Assembly: GCF_003075525.1 (NCBI RefSeq)
Contig: NZ_QDDR01000002.1
Span: forward strand, 496,001-560,000
DNA length: 64,000 bases
Source of the DNA: Pararhodobacter aggregans
Lineage (GTDB): Bacteria; Pseudomonadota; Alphaproteobacteria; Rhodobacterales; Rhodobacteraceae
Reading direction: 5' to 3'
The stretch's first letter is position 1, and the number at the start of each line of letters is the position of its first letter. The position numbers were made by a program, and so were the translations under genes. Under the pieces are notes generated by a model that saw only the letters and a list, made by a program, of their open reading frames with translations, had not been told where the DNA came from and made no database searches. Positions 10,279 through 18,437 of this stretch are shown here, in pieces.

Positions 10279-10905
10279 TCAGACCTCGGGGAGTTTCAGA
10301 TCAAGAAGGCGCGAGAAGGCCTTGATCGCAATGGATTTCATTTCGTCGGGCTTGAAGTGGTCGGGCAGCGCGCCCGCCTCGATCCACAGCCCGTCCAGCA
10401 GCGCGTTGCCGGCGATGGCCAGCGCCCGCGGATCCTCGTCCTGCCGGTCGGCGGCGGCCAGCGCGTCGGCGATCATCCGTTGCAGCCGGTTGCGGAAGCC
10501 GAGGTAGGTTGCCTCGTGCACCTTGCGCATCGCCGCATCGCGCGGGACCAGCTGCATCGAGGCCGCCCAGAGCGACACGGCGCGGGGGTCGGTAACCGGG
10601 GGCGAGACGGCATTGGCGACGAAACCCGCCAGCCGGGCCAGCGGATCGTCGGGCAGATCGTCGAGCCGCGCGGCGCTGGCTTCGGTCAGGCCGGTCATCA
10701 GCGTCTCATGCGCGGCGGCGACCAGATCCTCCTTGGTCGCGAAATAATGGCGGATCAGCCCCGGGGTCACGCCCGCCCTCAGCGCGATGGCCCGCACGGT
10801 GGCCGCCTGCGGCCCGCCCTCGGCAATCAGGTCGAGCGTCGCCTCGATCAAGGCACTGCGGCGGGCTTCCTCGCCCGCGCGCTGGAACGGACGGCGCTGG
10901 TTCAT
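10279..10905 (-). CDS. TetR-family transcriptional regulator
   Basis: A 208-residue regulator. The N-terminal helix-turn-helix covers about residues 17-60, with the pattern TVRAIALRAGVTPGLIRHYF typical of TetR, and the C-terminal ligand domain resembles the BetI-like group. The ATG at 10905 overlaps the stop of the DDAH-like gene by four bases, and the aminotransferase follows after one base, so the regulator is embedded in the operon it probably controls. The perfect inverted repeat at 11785-11814, between this operon and the divergent transporter, is the best candidate operator. Confidence 0.9.
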   Translation of the reverse strand: MNQRRPFQRAGEEARRSALIEATLDLIAEGGPQAATVRAIALRAGVTPGLIRHYFATKEDLVAAAHETLMTGLTEASAARLDDLPDDPLARLAGFVANAVSPPVTDPRAVSLWAASMQLVPRDAAMRKVHEATYLGFRNRLQRMIADALAAADRQDEDPRALAIAGNALLDGLWIEAGALPDHFKPDEMKSIAIKAFSRLLDLKLPEV

Positions 10906-11771
10906 GACCGCAGAACCGGGCGCGTCAGACAGGTCGGCCCGCCCTCGCAGGCGATGCACAGCGCGTCGCCCTCGAAGACCTGCACCCGGCAGCCCGCGCC
11001 CTCCATCAGCGCCCGGGTCCCGGGGAAGCCATCGACCATCACCACATCCTGCGGCTTCAGCATCAGCACGTTCAGCGATAAGCCATTGGATGCGCGGAAT
11101 TCATCCTCGGGCGCCATCAGCAGCGTCCAGCCGCGCGCCGTGAGATCCGCCCAGAGCGCATAGGGCAGCAGCGGCGCATGGATCAGCGCCATCCTCGGCC
11201 CGAGCGGCGAGATCAGCGACATCAGATGCAGGCAGGCCTCGGGCCCGGTCCAATAGGGCAGATCATAGGCCTGAACCCGGATGCCGTGCGGGGCCAGGAT
11301 CGCCGCCAAGGCCTCGATCCCCGCCTGATTGCTGCGCACACCCCGGCCGATGGCCAGGGTCTGCGGGTCGATCCACAGGCAATCGCCCGATTCGACCGTG
11401 GCGTCGCCGCCGAGCCGCCCGATCACCGGCACCCCCAGATCGGCATAAGCCGCGAGGTGCAACGCGGCCTCGTCCCGGCGCAGCGCCTTGCCCATGTTCA
11501 GGACCACCGCCCCGGCCCGGGTGACGAAGGACGGGTCCTGCACGAAGACCGCGTCCGACAAACCATCGTCGCCCGAGGGAATCCAGTGGATTTCTGCGCC
11601 TGATGCGGCAACGATGTCCGCAAGGGCCGCGTGTTGGACACTGGCCCTTGCAGCGTCAAAGCCGGGGCCGTAATGCCACAGCGCCGGATCCGCCGCGGCC
11701 ATCGCCGGGCCGGGCGCGCGCATCATCACGCGGGCCAGTGGTTTCGTGCGGTCTTCGGCGCCGAAAGACAT
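10902..11771 (-). CDS. DDAH/arginine-deiminase-superfamily hydrolase
   Basis: A guanidino-group-modifying enzyme of about 289 residues, most like dimethylarginine dimethylaminohydrolase, which turns methylated arginine into citrulline plus methylamine. Counting from the GTG at 11780, the catalytic residues are Glu130 (VESGD), His185 (LHLMS) and nucleophile Cys284 (GPTCLTRP); GRGVRSN near 145-151 is the substrate-arginine-type loop. The ATG at 11771 was chosen over the in-frame GTG at 11780, three codons earlier, because neither has a strong ribosome site and ATG is commoner. It is the first gene of a four-gene operon (hydrolase, TetR, transaminase, decarboxylase). Arginine deiminase activity cannot be excluded by eye. 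Confidence 0.75.
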   Translation of the reverse strand: MSFGAEDRTKPLARVMMRAPGPAMAAADPALWHYGPGFDAARASVQHAALADIVAASGAEIHWIPSGDDGLSDAVFVQDPSFVTRAGAVVLNMGKALRRDEAALHLAAYADLGVPVIGRLGGDATVESGDCLWIDPQTLAIGRGVRSNQAGIEALAAILAPHGIRVQAYDLPYWTGPEACLHLMSLISPLGPRMALIHAPLLPYALWADLTARGWTLLMAPEDEFRASNGLSLNVLMLKPQDVVMVDGFPGTRALMEGAGCRVQVFEGDALCIACEGGPTCLTRPVLRS

Positions 11772-11784
11772 GGGGGTCACTCGC

Positions 11785-11814
11785 TGAGTAATTATACGCT
11801 TGCATAATTACTCA
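11785..11814. promoter_or_regulatory. Perfect inverted repeat, probable TetR operator
   Basis: Arms TGAGTAATTAT (11785-11795) and ATAATTACTCA (11804-11814) are perfect inverses separated by eight bases. They form a conspicuously AT-rich island in GC-rich DNA, between two divergent operons. On the minus strand the left arm contains a perfect TATAAT (11796-11791) placed to start transcription just before the hydrolase gene, so a bound repressor would cover the promoter. Assignment to the operon's own TetR protein is inference. Confidence 0.75.
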
Positions 11815-11881
11815 GGGCTTGGCCTTCTACAAGGACAAACAAGAGGCGCGACCAACGGCGCCACACCAACAGGAGAGACTG

Positions 11882-12646
11882 ATGAAAACCCTCGTTCTGA
11901 CCGCCTCCGCGCTGGCCCTGATGGCCGGTGCCGCCGCCGCCGATCCCCTGCGCATCGGCATCGCCGCCGAACCCTATCCGCCCTTCGCCGCCCCCGATGC
12001 GGCCGGCAATTGGGTCGGCTGGGAGATCGACATCATCAACGCGATCTGCGCCGCCTCGTCGCTCGATTGTGCCATCACGCCCACCGCCTGGGACGGAATC
12101 ATCCCGGCTCTTACCTCGGGGCGCATCGACGTGATCATGGCCTCGATGACCATCACCGAAGAGCGCGCGCAGACCATCGACTTCTCCCAGCCCTATTACA
12201 ACACCCCCGTGGTGGTGGTGGCGCAGCGCGACATAGGGATCACCGCGACGGCCGAGGGGCTGGCCGGGCACGTGCTGGGCGTGCAGGTCTCGACCGTGTT
12301 CCAGGATTACGCGCAGCAGTATTTCGAGGGCGAGACCGAGATCCGCACCTATCAGACCCAGGACGAGGCCAACCAGGACCTCGCCGCCGGGCGGATCGAC
12401 GCCACGCTGGCCGACAGTCTGGCCATGGACCCGTTCCTTGAATCGGAGGCGGGCGCCTGTTGCGAGAATCTCGGCGCGGTGCCGATGGACGAGGCGATCC
12501 TGGGCAGCGGCATCGGCGCCGGGGTGCGCAAGGACGATGCCGCGACTCTGGCCGCGATCAACGGCGGGATCGAGGCGATCCTGGCCGATGGCACCTATGA
12601 CGCGATCACCGCGTGCTATTTCACCACCTCGATCTACGGCCAGTAA
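11882..12646 (+). CDS. Polar amino acid ABC transporter, periplasmic binding protein
   Basis: A 254-residue binding protein of the HisJ/ArtJ family (SBP_bac_3). Residues 1-20 form a Sec signal ending in AAAA before the mature start DPLRIG. The family signature around GWEIDIINAIC and the TSGRIDVIMASMTITEER segment are clear. The ATG at 11882 has an AGGAGAG ribosome site. The 67-base gap after the operator holds its promoter. Divergence from the arginine-type catabolic operon suggests it captures arginine, a methylated arginine or a similar cation. Confidence 0.85.
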   Translation: MKTLVLTASALALMAGAAAADPLRIGIAAEPYPPFAAPDAAGNWVGWEIDIINAICAASSLDCAITPTAWDGIIPALTSGRIDVIMASMTITEERAQTIDFSQPYYNTPVVVVAQRDIGITATAEGLAGHVLGVQVSTVFQDYAQQYFEGETEIRTYQTQDEANQDLAAGRIDATLADSLAMDPFLESEAGACCENLGAVPMDEAILGSGIGAGVRKDDAATLAAINGGIEAILADGTYDAITACYFTTSIYGQ

Positions 12647-12649
12647 CGG

Positions 12650-13399
12650 GTGTTAGACTGGCTTCATGCCGTCTGGCCGGGGCTTGAGGCCACGCTTGCC
12701 CTGCTGTCGCCCCAGCCGCCCGGCTGGGGTGGCGGCCTGCTGCGGGGCGCGCTGAATTCGCTGGTCATCGCGCTGGGGGCTTTCGGGCTCGGGGCGGTGA
12801 TCGGCACCTTTGGCGCGCTCGGCAAGCTGGGCGGCGGGCCGGTGACGCGCGACCTTCTGGCGGTCTATACCACCGTGGTGCGGGCGGTGCCGGAACTGAT
12901 CCTGATCCTGCTCCTCTATTACGCGGGCACCGACCTCTTGAATCAGGTGCTGGCCCTTCTGGGCCGCCGCCCGGTCGAGATTTCGGGCGTCGCCGCCGGG
13001 ATCGGCGTTCTGGGCATCGTCCAGGGCGCCTATGCGACCGAGGTGCTGCGCGGCGCGATCCAGGCGGTGCCCCGCGGCCAGCTGGAGGCGGCGCGGGCCT
13101 ATGGCATGAGCCGGGTGCAGACCTTCCGCCGGGTGACCTTCCCGGCGATGCTGCCGCTGGCGCTGCCGGGTCTGTCGAACCTCTGGCTCATCGCCACCAA
13201 GGATACCGCGCTGCTGGCCGTGGTCGGCTTCAGCGAACTGACGCTGGAGACGCGGCAGGCGGCGGGCTCGACCCGGGCCTATTTCACCTTCTTCCTGGCG
13301 GCCGGTGCTCTGTACCTGATGATGACGCTGGTCTCCGGCCGGGTCTTCGGCTGGCTCGAAACCCGGTTCCGCCGCGGTCAGGCGCAGGTCCGGCCATGA
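12650..13399 (+). CDS. Amino acid ABC transporter permease (HisQ type)
   Basis: A 249-residue inner-membrane permease with about five spans and the EAA loop GQLEAARAYGMSR that contacts the ATPase. It starts with GTG three bases after the binding-protein stop and overlaps the next permease by four bases. HisQ/HisM-type permeases work as a heterodimer, and the partner is the next gene. No ATPase gene follows. Confidence 0.88.
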   Translation: MLDWLHAVWPGLEATLALLSPQPPGWGGGLLRGALNSLVIALGAFGLGAVIGTFGALGKLGGGPVTRDLLAVYTTVVRAVPELILILLLYYAGTDLLNQVLALLGRRPVEISGVAAGIGVLGIVQGAYATEVLRGAIQAVPRGQLEAARAYGMSRVQTFRRVTFPAMLPLALPGLSNLWLIATKDTALLAVVGFSELTLETRQAAGSTRAYFTFFLAAGALYLMMTLVSGRVFGWLETRFRRGQAQVRP

Positions 13400-14169
13400 G
13401 GGGCTGGCTCAGACCCCATCGGCTGGTGCTGATCGCTCTGGCGCTGGCGCTGGCGCTCTGGGCCGGCTGGTCGCTGCGCTGGGACTGGATTCCGCGCTAC
13501 TGGCAGCTGGGGGTTCAGGGGCTCTGGCGGACGCTCTGGCTGCTGGTGCTCTCGGTCGTCATCGGCTTCGCGCTGGCGGTGCCGCTGGGGCTGGCGCAGG
13601 CGGCGGGGCCGCGCTGGCTCGCCGCGCCCGCGCGCTGGTTCTGCACGCTGATCCGCGGCACGCCGCTGCTTCTCCAGATCTGGCTGATCTATTACGGCAT
13701 CGGCTCGCTCTTCCCGCAATACCCCTGGATCCGGCAATCCGACCTCTGGCCTCTGCTGCGGCAGGCCTGGCCCTATGCGCTGACCGCGCTGTCCCTCAGC
13801 TATGCGGGCTACGAGGGCGAGGTGATGCGCGGCGCCTTCCGCGCCGTGCCGCCCGGTCAGCTGGAAGCCGCGCGCGCCTATGGCTTCTCGCCCTTCGCCG
13901 TCTTCCGCCGCATCTGGCTGCCGCAGGCGCTGGCCCGCGCCCTGCCGACCCTGGGCGGCGAGACGGTGCTGCAACTGAAGGCCACGCCGCTCGTCGCCAC
14001 GATCACGGTGATCGAGGTCTATGCAGTGGCCAGCCGCGTGCGCCAGGACACGTTCATCGTCTACGAACCGCTGATCCTGCTGGCGCTGGTCTATATGGCG
14101 ATCGCGGGCCTGCTGGCGCTCGGCTTCCGCGTCCTCGAACGGCGCTACACCCGCGGCCTCGGCCACTGA
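13396..14169 (+). CDS. Amino acid ABC transporter permease (HisM type)
   Basis: A 257-residue permease, partner of the preceding gene. It has the EAA loop GQLEAARAYGFSPF and about five membrane spans. Its ATG overlaps the upstream stop (ATGA). The gene ends the transporter operon and is followed by a strong hairpin at 14209-14235. An ATP-binding subunit must come from elsewhere in the genome if the transporter is functional. Confidence 0.88.
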   Translation: MRGWLRPHRLVLIALALALALWAGWSLRWDWIPRYWQLGVQGLWRTLWLLVLSVVIGFALAVPLGLAQAAGPRWLAAPARWFCTLIRGTPLLLQIWLIYYGIGSLFPQYPWIRQSDLWPLLRQAWPYALTALSLSYAGYEGEVMRGAFRAVPPGQLEAARAYGFSPFAVFRRIWLPQALARALPTLGGETVLQLKATPLVATITVIEVYAVASRVRQDTFIVYEPLILLALVYMAIAGLLALGFRVLERRYTRGLGH

Positions 14170-14177
14170 CCGCGCAG

Positions 14178-14205
14178 ATCTTCGTTCTGAAAATATCCTC
14201 GGGGG
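14178..14205 (+). repeat. Intergenic motif copy 3
   Basis: Nearly identical to the 28-base motif at 566-593 (25 of 28 bases). It lies directly after the permease stop and just before the terminator hairpin, again at the 3' end of an operon. Confidence 0.6.
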
Positions 14206-14208
14206 TTC

Positions 14209-14235
14209 CCAAAGGGGGTGGAAAACCCCCTTTGG
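14209..14235. terminator. Hairpin terminator between convergent transporter and thiE
   Basis: CCAAAGGGGGT (14209-14219) and ACCCCCTTTGG (14225-14235) pair perfectly around a GGAAA loop. No T-run follows, but the position between convergent genes and the stem strength fit transcription termination. Confidence 0.7.
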
Positions 14236-14311
14236 CGGGGGGTGCGGGGGGCTGGCCCCCCGCCTTGGTCGCCCGAGGGAACCGAGGGCGAAACCCCTCA
14301 GCCCCCAGACC

Positions 14312-14935
14312 TCAGCCCAGCGGCGCCATCAGCGCCTTCAGCGCCGCCAGGGGATCCTCGGCGCCCCAGATCTCGGTGCCGATGGCGAAGAAATCGGTGA
14401 TCGGCGCCAGCGTCTCGACCAGTGCGAGGGTCAGGGCGCCTTCGGCCACAACCGGCACTTCGATCATCTCGGACCACCAGCCGAAGAGTTCGGTCTCGAC
14501 CCGCGCCCCGGTGCCGAGGCCAGTCTCGCCGACCGGGCCGAAGCTCACGTAATCGGCGCCCGCCTCGGCCGCGTTCAGCCCGTCATGGCGCGAGGTGCCG
14601 CAGCCCGCGCCGAGGATCGCATCGGGGCCCAGGGTCTTGCGCAGCTTGCGCAGGTCGCGCGCGCCGTCGGGCAGGTGCACCCCGTCGAGGCCCAGCCGCT
14701 CGGCCAGCACCGCATGGCGCTCGATCACCAGCGGGATGTCGCGGGCATGCGAGACCTCGCGCAGCGCATCCGCCGCCCGGGCGATCTGATCCTCGTCATT
14801 GCCGGCCAGCGCCAGGCGCAGGCAGGCCACCTCGATCCCGTCCAGCACCCGCGCCAGACGCGGTGCGAATTCCTCGGGGTCGAACGCCGGGGGCGTGACG
14901 AGATAGAGCTGCGGGCGGTCTTGCTGGTCGGTCAT
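14312..14935 (-). CDS. thiE: Thiamine-phosphate synthase-like protein (ThiE)
   Basis: A 207-residue TIM-barrel protein of the ThiE/TenI family, which joins the thiazole and pyrimidine halves of thiamine. The GADYVSFGPV strand and the following TGLGTGA loop are the family's phosphate-binding part; GLDGVHLPDG is also typical. The early strand reads ACLRLALAG where classical ThiE has a Gln-Leu-Arg-x-Lys segment, so this is a divergent member. The ATG at 14935 has AGG-rich sequence nine bases upstream. No thiamine riboswitch was recognised upstream and no other thi genes are nearby, so a ThiE-like function other than thiamine synthesis is possible. Confidence 0.7.
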   Translation of the reverse strand: MTDQQDRPQLYLVTPPAFDPEEFAPRLARVLDGIEVACLRLALAGNDEDQIARAADALREVSHARDIPLVIERHAVLAERLGLDGVHLPDGARDLRKLRKTLGPDAILGAGCGTSRHDGLNAAEAGADYVSFGPVGETGLGTGARVETELFGWWSEMIEVPVVAEGALTLALVETLAPITDFFAIGTEIWGAEDPLAALKALMAPLG

Positions 14936-14957
14936 CCGGACACCTTCGGGCGAAACA

Positions 14958-14988
14958 GCGCCCTGTCTAGACGGGCCGGGCAGGGCGC
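14958..14988. other. Inverted repeat downstream of the peptide transporter operon
   Basis: GCGCCCTG (14958-14965) and CAGGGCGC (14981-14988) are perfect inverses with a 15-base loop. A second pair, ATCCCG (14998-15003) and CGGGAT (15014-15019), lies nearer the transporter stop. Either could end the minus-strand transporter transcript, but no T-run follows. Confidence 0.4.
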
Positions 14989-15028
14989 GCAATCGGCATC
15001 CCGTCCCGGCCCGCGGGATTTCACCCGC

Positions 15029-16666
15029 TCAATTGCCCGCGCTGGTCATCCGGCGATGGGCCAGCACCTTCTCCAGCCAGCCCAGCTGCATCTCCGGCAC
15101 CGAGGACAGCAGCAGGTCGGTATAGGCGTCGAAGGGCGGGGTCAGCACCTGATCCTTCGGCCCGTAGCGCTGCACCTTGCCGCGGTACATCACCGCGATG
15201 CTGTCGGCGATGGCCCGCACCGTGGCAATGTCATGGGTGATGAACAGATAGGCCACGCCTTCGCGCGCCTGCAGGTCCAGAAGCAGTTTCAGGATGCCAT
15301 CCGCCACCAGCGGATCCAGCGCCGAGGTCACCTCGTCGCAGATGATAAGCTTGGGCTTGGCGGCCAGCGCCCGGGCGATGCAGACCCGCTGCTTCTGCCC
15401 GCCGGACAGTTCCGCCGGATAGCGGTCGGCAAAGCCCTTGCCCAGTTCGATGGCGTCCAGCAGTTCCTGCACCCGCTCGTCGCGCTTCCGGCCGCGCAGG
15501 CCGAAGTAGAATTCCAGCGGCCGGCCGATGATCGTGGCCACCGTCTGGCGCGGGTTCATCGCCACATCGGCCATCTGGTAGATCATCTGCAATTCGCGCA
15601 GCTCATCGCGCGAGCGTTGCCTCAGCGCCGGGGGCAGGGGCTTGCCGTCGAAGGTGATGGTGCCCTTGCGCGGCGGCAGCAGGCCGGTGATGACCCGCGC
15701 CATGGTCGACTTGCCCGAGCCGGATTCGCCGACCAGCGCCAGCGTCTGGCCCGGATGCAGCTCGACCGAGACATCCGACAGCACGTCCTTGGCCATGGCG
15801 CCATAGCGGGCCGAGACGCTCTCCACCCGCAGCAGCGGCTCGGGCGTCGGCTGCTTCTGCTGGTGGTCGATGGAGCGGACCGAGATCAGCGCCCGGGTGT
15901 ATTCCTCGCGCGGGGCCTCGATGATCTGCTGTACGGTGCCGTGTTCGACCATCTTGCCGTGCCTGAGCACCATGATCTCGTCCGAGACCTGCGCCACGAC
16001 GGCCAGATCGTGGGTGATGTAGAGCGCGGCGACGCCGGTTTCGGCGATCGCGGTCTTGATCGCCGCAAGCACGTCGATCTGCGTGGTCACATCCAGCGCC
16101 GTGGTCGGCTCGTCGAAGATCACGAGGTCGGGCTTGGGGCAGAGCGCCATCGCCGTCATCGCCCGCTGCAACTGCCCGCCCGAGACCTGGTGCGGATAGC
16201 GCTTGCCGAAATTCTCGGGGTCTGGCAGCGAGAGGGTGCGGAACAGGTCCACCGCGCGTTTCTCCGCCTCGTCCTTCGACATCAGCCCATGGTGCAGCGT
16301 GGCTTCCGTCACCTGCTCCATCAGCCGTTTGGCCGGGTTGAAGGCGGCGGCGGCCGATTGCGCGACATAGGTCACTTCCTTGCCGCGCAACCCCCGGAGC
16401 GTGGCGGCGCCGGCCGCCCGGATCTCACGCCCGTTGAGCAGGATGTTGCCGCCCGACAGCCGGATGCCGCCCCGCCCGTAGGACAGGGCAGACAGGCCGA
16501 TGGTCGACTTCCCGGCGCCGGATTCGCCGATCAGCCCCATGACCTTGCCGCGTTCCAGCGTCAGCGACACGTCGTCGACGATCACCACATCGCGCGGCTT
16601 CTCGCCCGGGGCATAGACCGTGGCCTCGATGCGCAGGTTCTTGATCTCGAGCAGGGTGTCAGCCAC
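15029..16666 (-). CDS. Dipeptide-type ABC transporter, fused double ATPase
   Basis: A 545-residue protein carrying two complete ABC cassettes in one chain, as in GsiA/YejF-type transporters. Walker A motifs are GESGAGKST near residue 49 and GESGSGKST near 317. Signature motifs are VSGGQLQR and LSGGQKQR, each followed by a Walker B ending in FDEPTTALD or CDEVTSALD. It powers peptide or opine uptake with the two permeases encoded just upstream; it overlaps the second permease by eight bases and is the last gene of the operon. Confidence 0.9.
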   Translation of the reverse strand: MADTLLEIKNLRIEATVYAPGEKPRDVVIVDDVSLTLERGKVMGLIGESGAGKSTIGLSALSYGRGGIRLSGGNILLNGREIRAAGAATLRGLRGKEVTYVAQSAAAAFNPAKRLMEQVTEATLHHGLMSKDEAEKRAVDLFRTLSLPDPENFGKRYPHQVSGGQLQRAMTAMALCPKPDLVIFDEPTTALDVTTQIDVLAAIKTAIAETGVAALYITHDLAVVAQVSDEIMVLRHGKMVEHGTVQQIIEAPREEYTRALISVRSIDHQQKQPTPEPLLRVESVSARYGAMAKDVLSDVSVELHPGQTLALVGESGSGKSTMARVITGLLPPRKGTITFDGKPLPPALRQRSRDELRELQMIYQMADVAMNPRQTVATIIGRPLEFYFGLRGRKRDERVQELLDAIELGKGFADRYPAELSGGQKQRVCIARALAAKPKLIICDEVTSALDPLVADGILKLLLDLQAREGVAYLFITHDIATVRAIADSIAVMYRGKVQRYGPKDQVLTPPFDAYTDLLLSSVPEMQLGWLEKVLAHRRMTSAGN

Positions 16667-17477
16667 CGCGGCCCCCTTTCAGGCTGGTCGTGCGGTTCAG
16701 CGCCCAATCGGCCACCAGATTGACCGAGATGGACAGCGTGACGATGGCCACGGCGGGGATCAGCGCCGCCGGGATGCCATAGACGATCCCCTCGCGGTTC
16801 TCCTTCACGATACCGCCCCAGTCGGTCTCGGGCGGCTGGATGCCGATGCCGAGGAACGAGAGGGTCGAGATGAAGAGGATGGCGAAGATGAACCGCAGGC
16901 CCAGTTCCGCGACCAGCGGCGACAGGGCGTTGGGCAGGATCTCGCGGAAGATGACCCAGCGCTGGCCTTCGCCGCGAAGCCGCGCGGCCTCGACGAAATC
17001 CATGACGTTGATGTCGACGGCCACCGCCCGCGACAGGCGGAAGACGCGGGTCGAATCCAGCAGGCCCATGACGAGGATCAGCACCGGGATCGTCACCGGC
17101 ATGACCGACAGGACCACCAGCGCGAAGATCAGCGTCGGGATCGACATGACCAGATCGTTGACCCGCGACATGACCTGATCGGTGACGCCACCATAGACGG
17201 CGGCGGTAAAGCCCAGAACCGAGCCCAGCGTGAACGACACCGCTGTGGCCATCGAGGCCACGAAGATCGTCGTCTGCCCGCCGTAGATCATCCGCGTCAG
17301 CAGATCCCGGCCCAGATTGTCGGTCCCCAGCCAGAATTGCGACGAGGACGGCTCCCAGATGTCGCCGACGATCTGTCCCAGCCCGTAGGGCGCTATCCAG
17401 GGCGCCAGAAGCGCGGCCAGGAAGAACAGCCCGGTGATGAATAGCCCCAGAAGGGCGGAAATCGGTATGCCCTTCAT
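16659..17477 (-). CDS. Dipeptide-type ABC transporter permease (DppC)
   Basis: A 272-residue permease with an N-terminal OppC-like segment, about six spans and the EAA-type loop (VEAARLRGEGQRW). It forms the channel with the DppB-type protein. Its ATG overlaps the upstream permease stop by four bases, and its end overlaps the ATPase gene by eight. Confidence 0.9.
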   Translation of the reverse strand: MKGIPISALLGLFITGLFFLAALLAPWIAPYGLGQIVGDIWEPSSSQFWLGTDNLGRDLLTRMIYGGQTTIFVASMATAVSFTLGSVLGFTAAVYGGVTDQVMSRVNDLVMSIPTLIFALVVLSVMPVTIPVLILVMGLLDSTRVFRLSRAVAVDINVMDFVEAARLRGEGQRWVIFREILPNALSPLVAELGLRFIFAILFISTLSFLGIGIQPPETDWGGIVKENREGIVYGIPAALIPAVAIVTLSISVNLVADWALNRTTSLKGGRGG

Positions 17478-18430
17478 TTCGGATGCCTCAGTCGCGGGTT
17501 GGACAGGATGGAGATGAGATCGGCCAGCAGGTTCAGGCCGATGTAGATGGTGGCGAAGATCAGCCCGCAGGCCTGCACCACCGGCACGTCGCGCTTGGCC
17601 ACATGGTCGACCAGATACTGGCCCATGCCGGGATAGACGAAGACCACCTCGATGACGACGACGCCGACCACCAGATAGGCGAGGTTGATCATCACCACAT
17701 TGACGATGGGGGCGATGGCATTGGGCATGGCGTGGCGGGCGATCAGGGTAAAGCGCCTGAGCCCCTTCAGCTCGGCCGTTTCGATATAGGCCGATTGCAT
17801 GACATTCAGGATCGCTGCCCGGGTCATGCGCATCATATGCGCCAGAACCACGAGGGTGAGGACCATGGCGGGCAGGGCCACGGCGTTCAGCTTCTGCAGG
17901 AAGCTCATGCCGTCATTGATGTTCGAGACCGAGGGGAAGAGCCCCCACTGGACCGAGAACAGATACATGATGACATAGCCCAGCAGGAATTCGGGCAGCG
18001 AGATCGAGGTCAGGGTGATGGCCGAGATCAGCTTGTCGGGCCAGCGGTCGCGGTAGCGCACGGCCAGCAGGCCCAGGAAGATGGCCATCGGCACCGAGAT
18101 GCAGGCGGCGACCGCAGCCAGGAAGAGCGTGTTCTGCAACCGTCCGGCGATCGACGAGGCAATGTCGCGGCCGTTCGACAGGGCGGTTCCAAGATCGCCC
18201 TGCAAGGCGCTGAAAAGCCAGCTGAAATATCGGGTCGTCGCGGGTTGGTCCAGGCCCAGCGAGGCGCGCATGTTGGCCAGCGCCTCGGGCGTTGCGTTCT
18301 GGCCCAGGATGGCTTGGGCGACATCGCCGGGGAGGATCATCGTGCCGACGAAGATCATCACCGAGGCGGCGAAGAGCAACAGGAGACCCAGCGCAAGGCG
18401 CTGGATCACCAGTTTCGGGATCGGGTGCAT
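17474..18430 (-). CDS. Dipeptide-type ABC transporter permease (DppB)
   Basis: A 318-residue permease with six spans, the large periplasmic loop after the first span, and the EAA loop IETAELKGLRRF. It starts seven bases after the binding-protein stop and overlaps the DppC-type gene by four bases. Confidence 0.9.
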   Translation of the reverse strand: MHPIPKLVIQRLALGLLLLFAASVMIFVGTMILPGDVAQAILGQNATPEALANMRASLGLDQPATTRYFSWLFSALQGDLGTALSNGRDIASSIAGRLQNTLFLAAVAACISVPMAIFLGLLAVRYRDRWPDKLISAITLTSISLPEFLLGYVIMYLFSVQWGLFPSVSNINDGMSFLQKLNAVALPAMVLTLVVLAHMMRMTRAAILNVMQSAYIETAELKGLRRFTLIARHAMPNAIAPIVNVVMINLAYLVVGVVVIEVVFVYPGMGQYLVDHVAKRDVPVVQACGLIFATIYIGLNLLADLISILSNPRLRHPK

Positions 18431-18437
18431 CGGCGGC

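Noticed and set aside
14936-15028. Possible thiamine riboswitch upstream of thiE
   Set aside because: No conserved THI-box core was seen; the stems there fit transcript ends of the neighbouring operon better.
14585-16723. A 712-codon plus-strand frame antisense to the fused ATPase
   Set aside because: Shadow frame; the minus strand has two full sets of ABC motifs.
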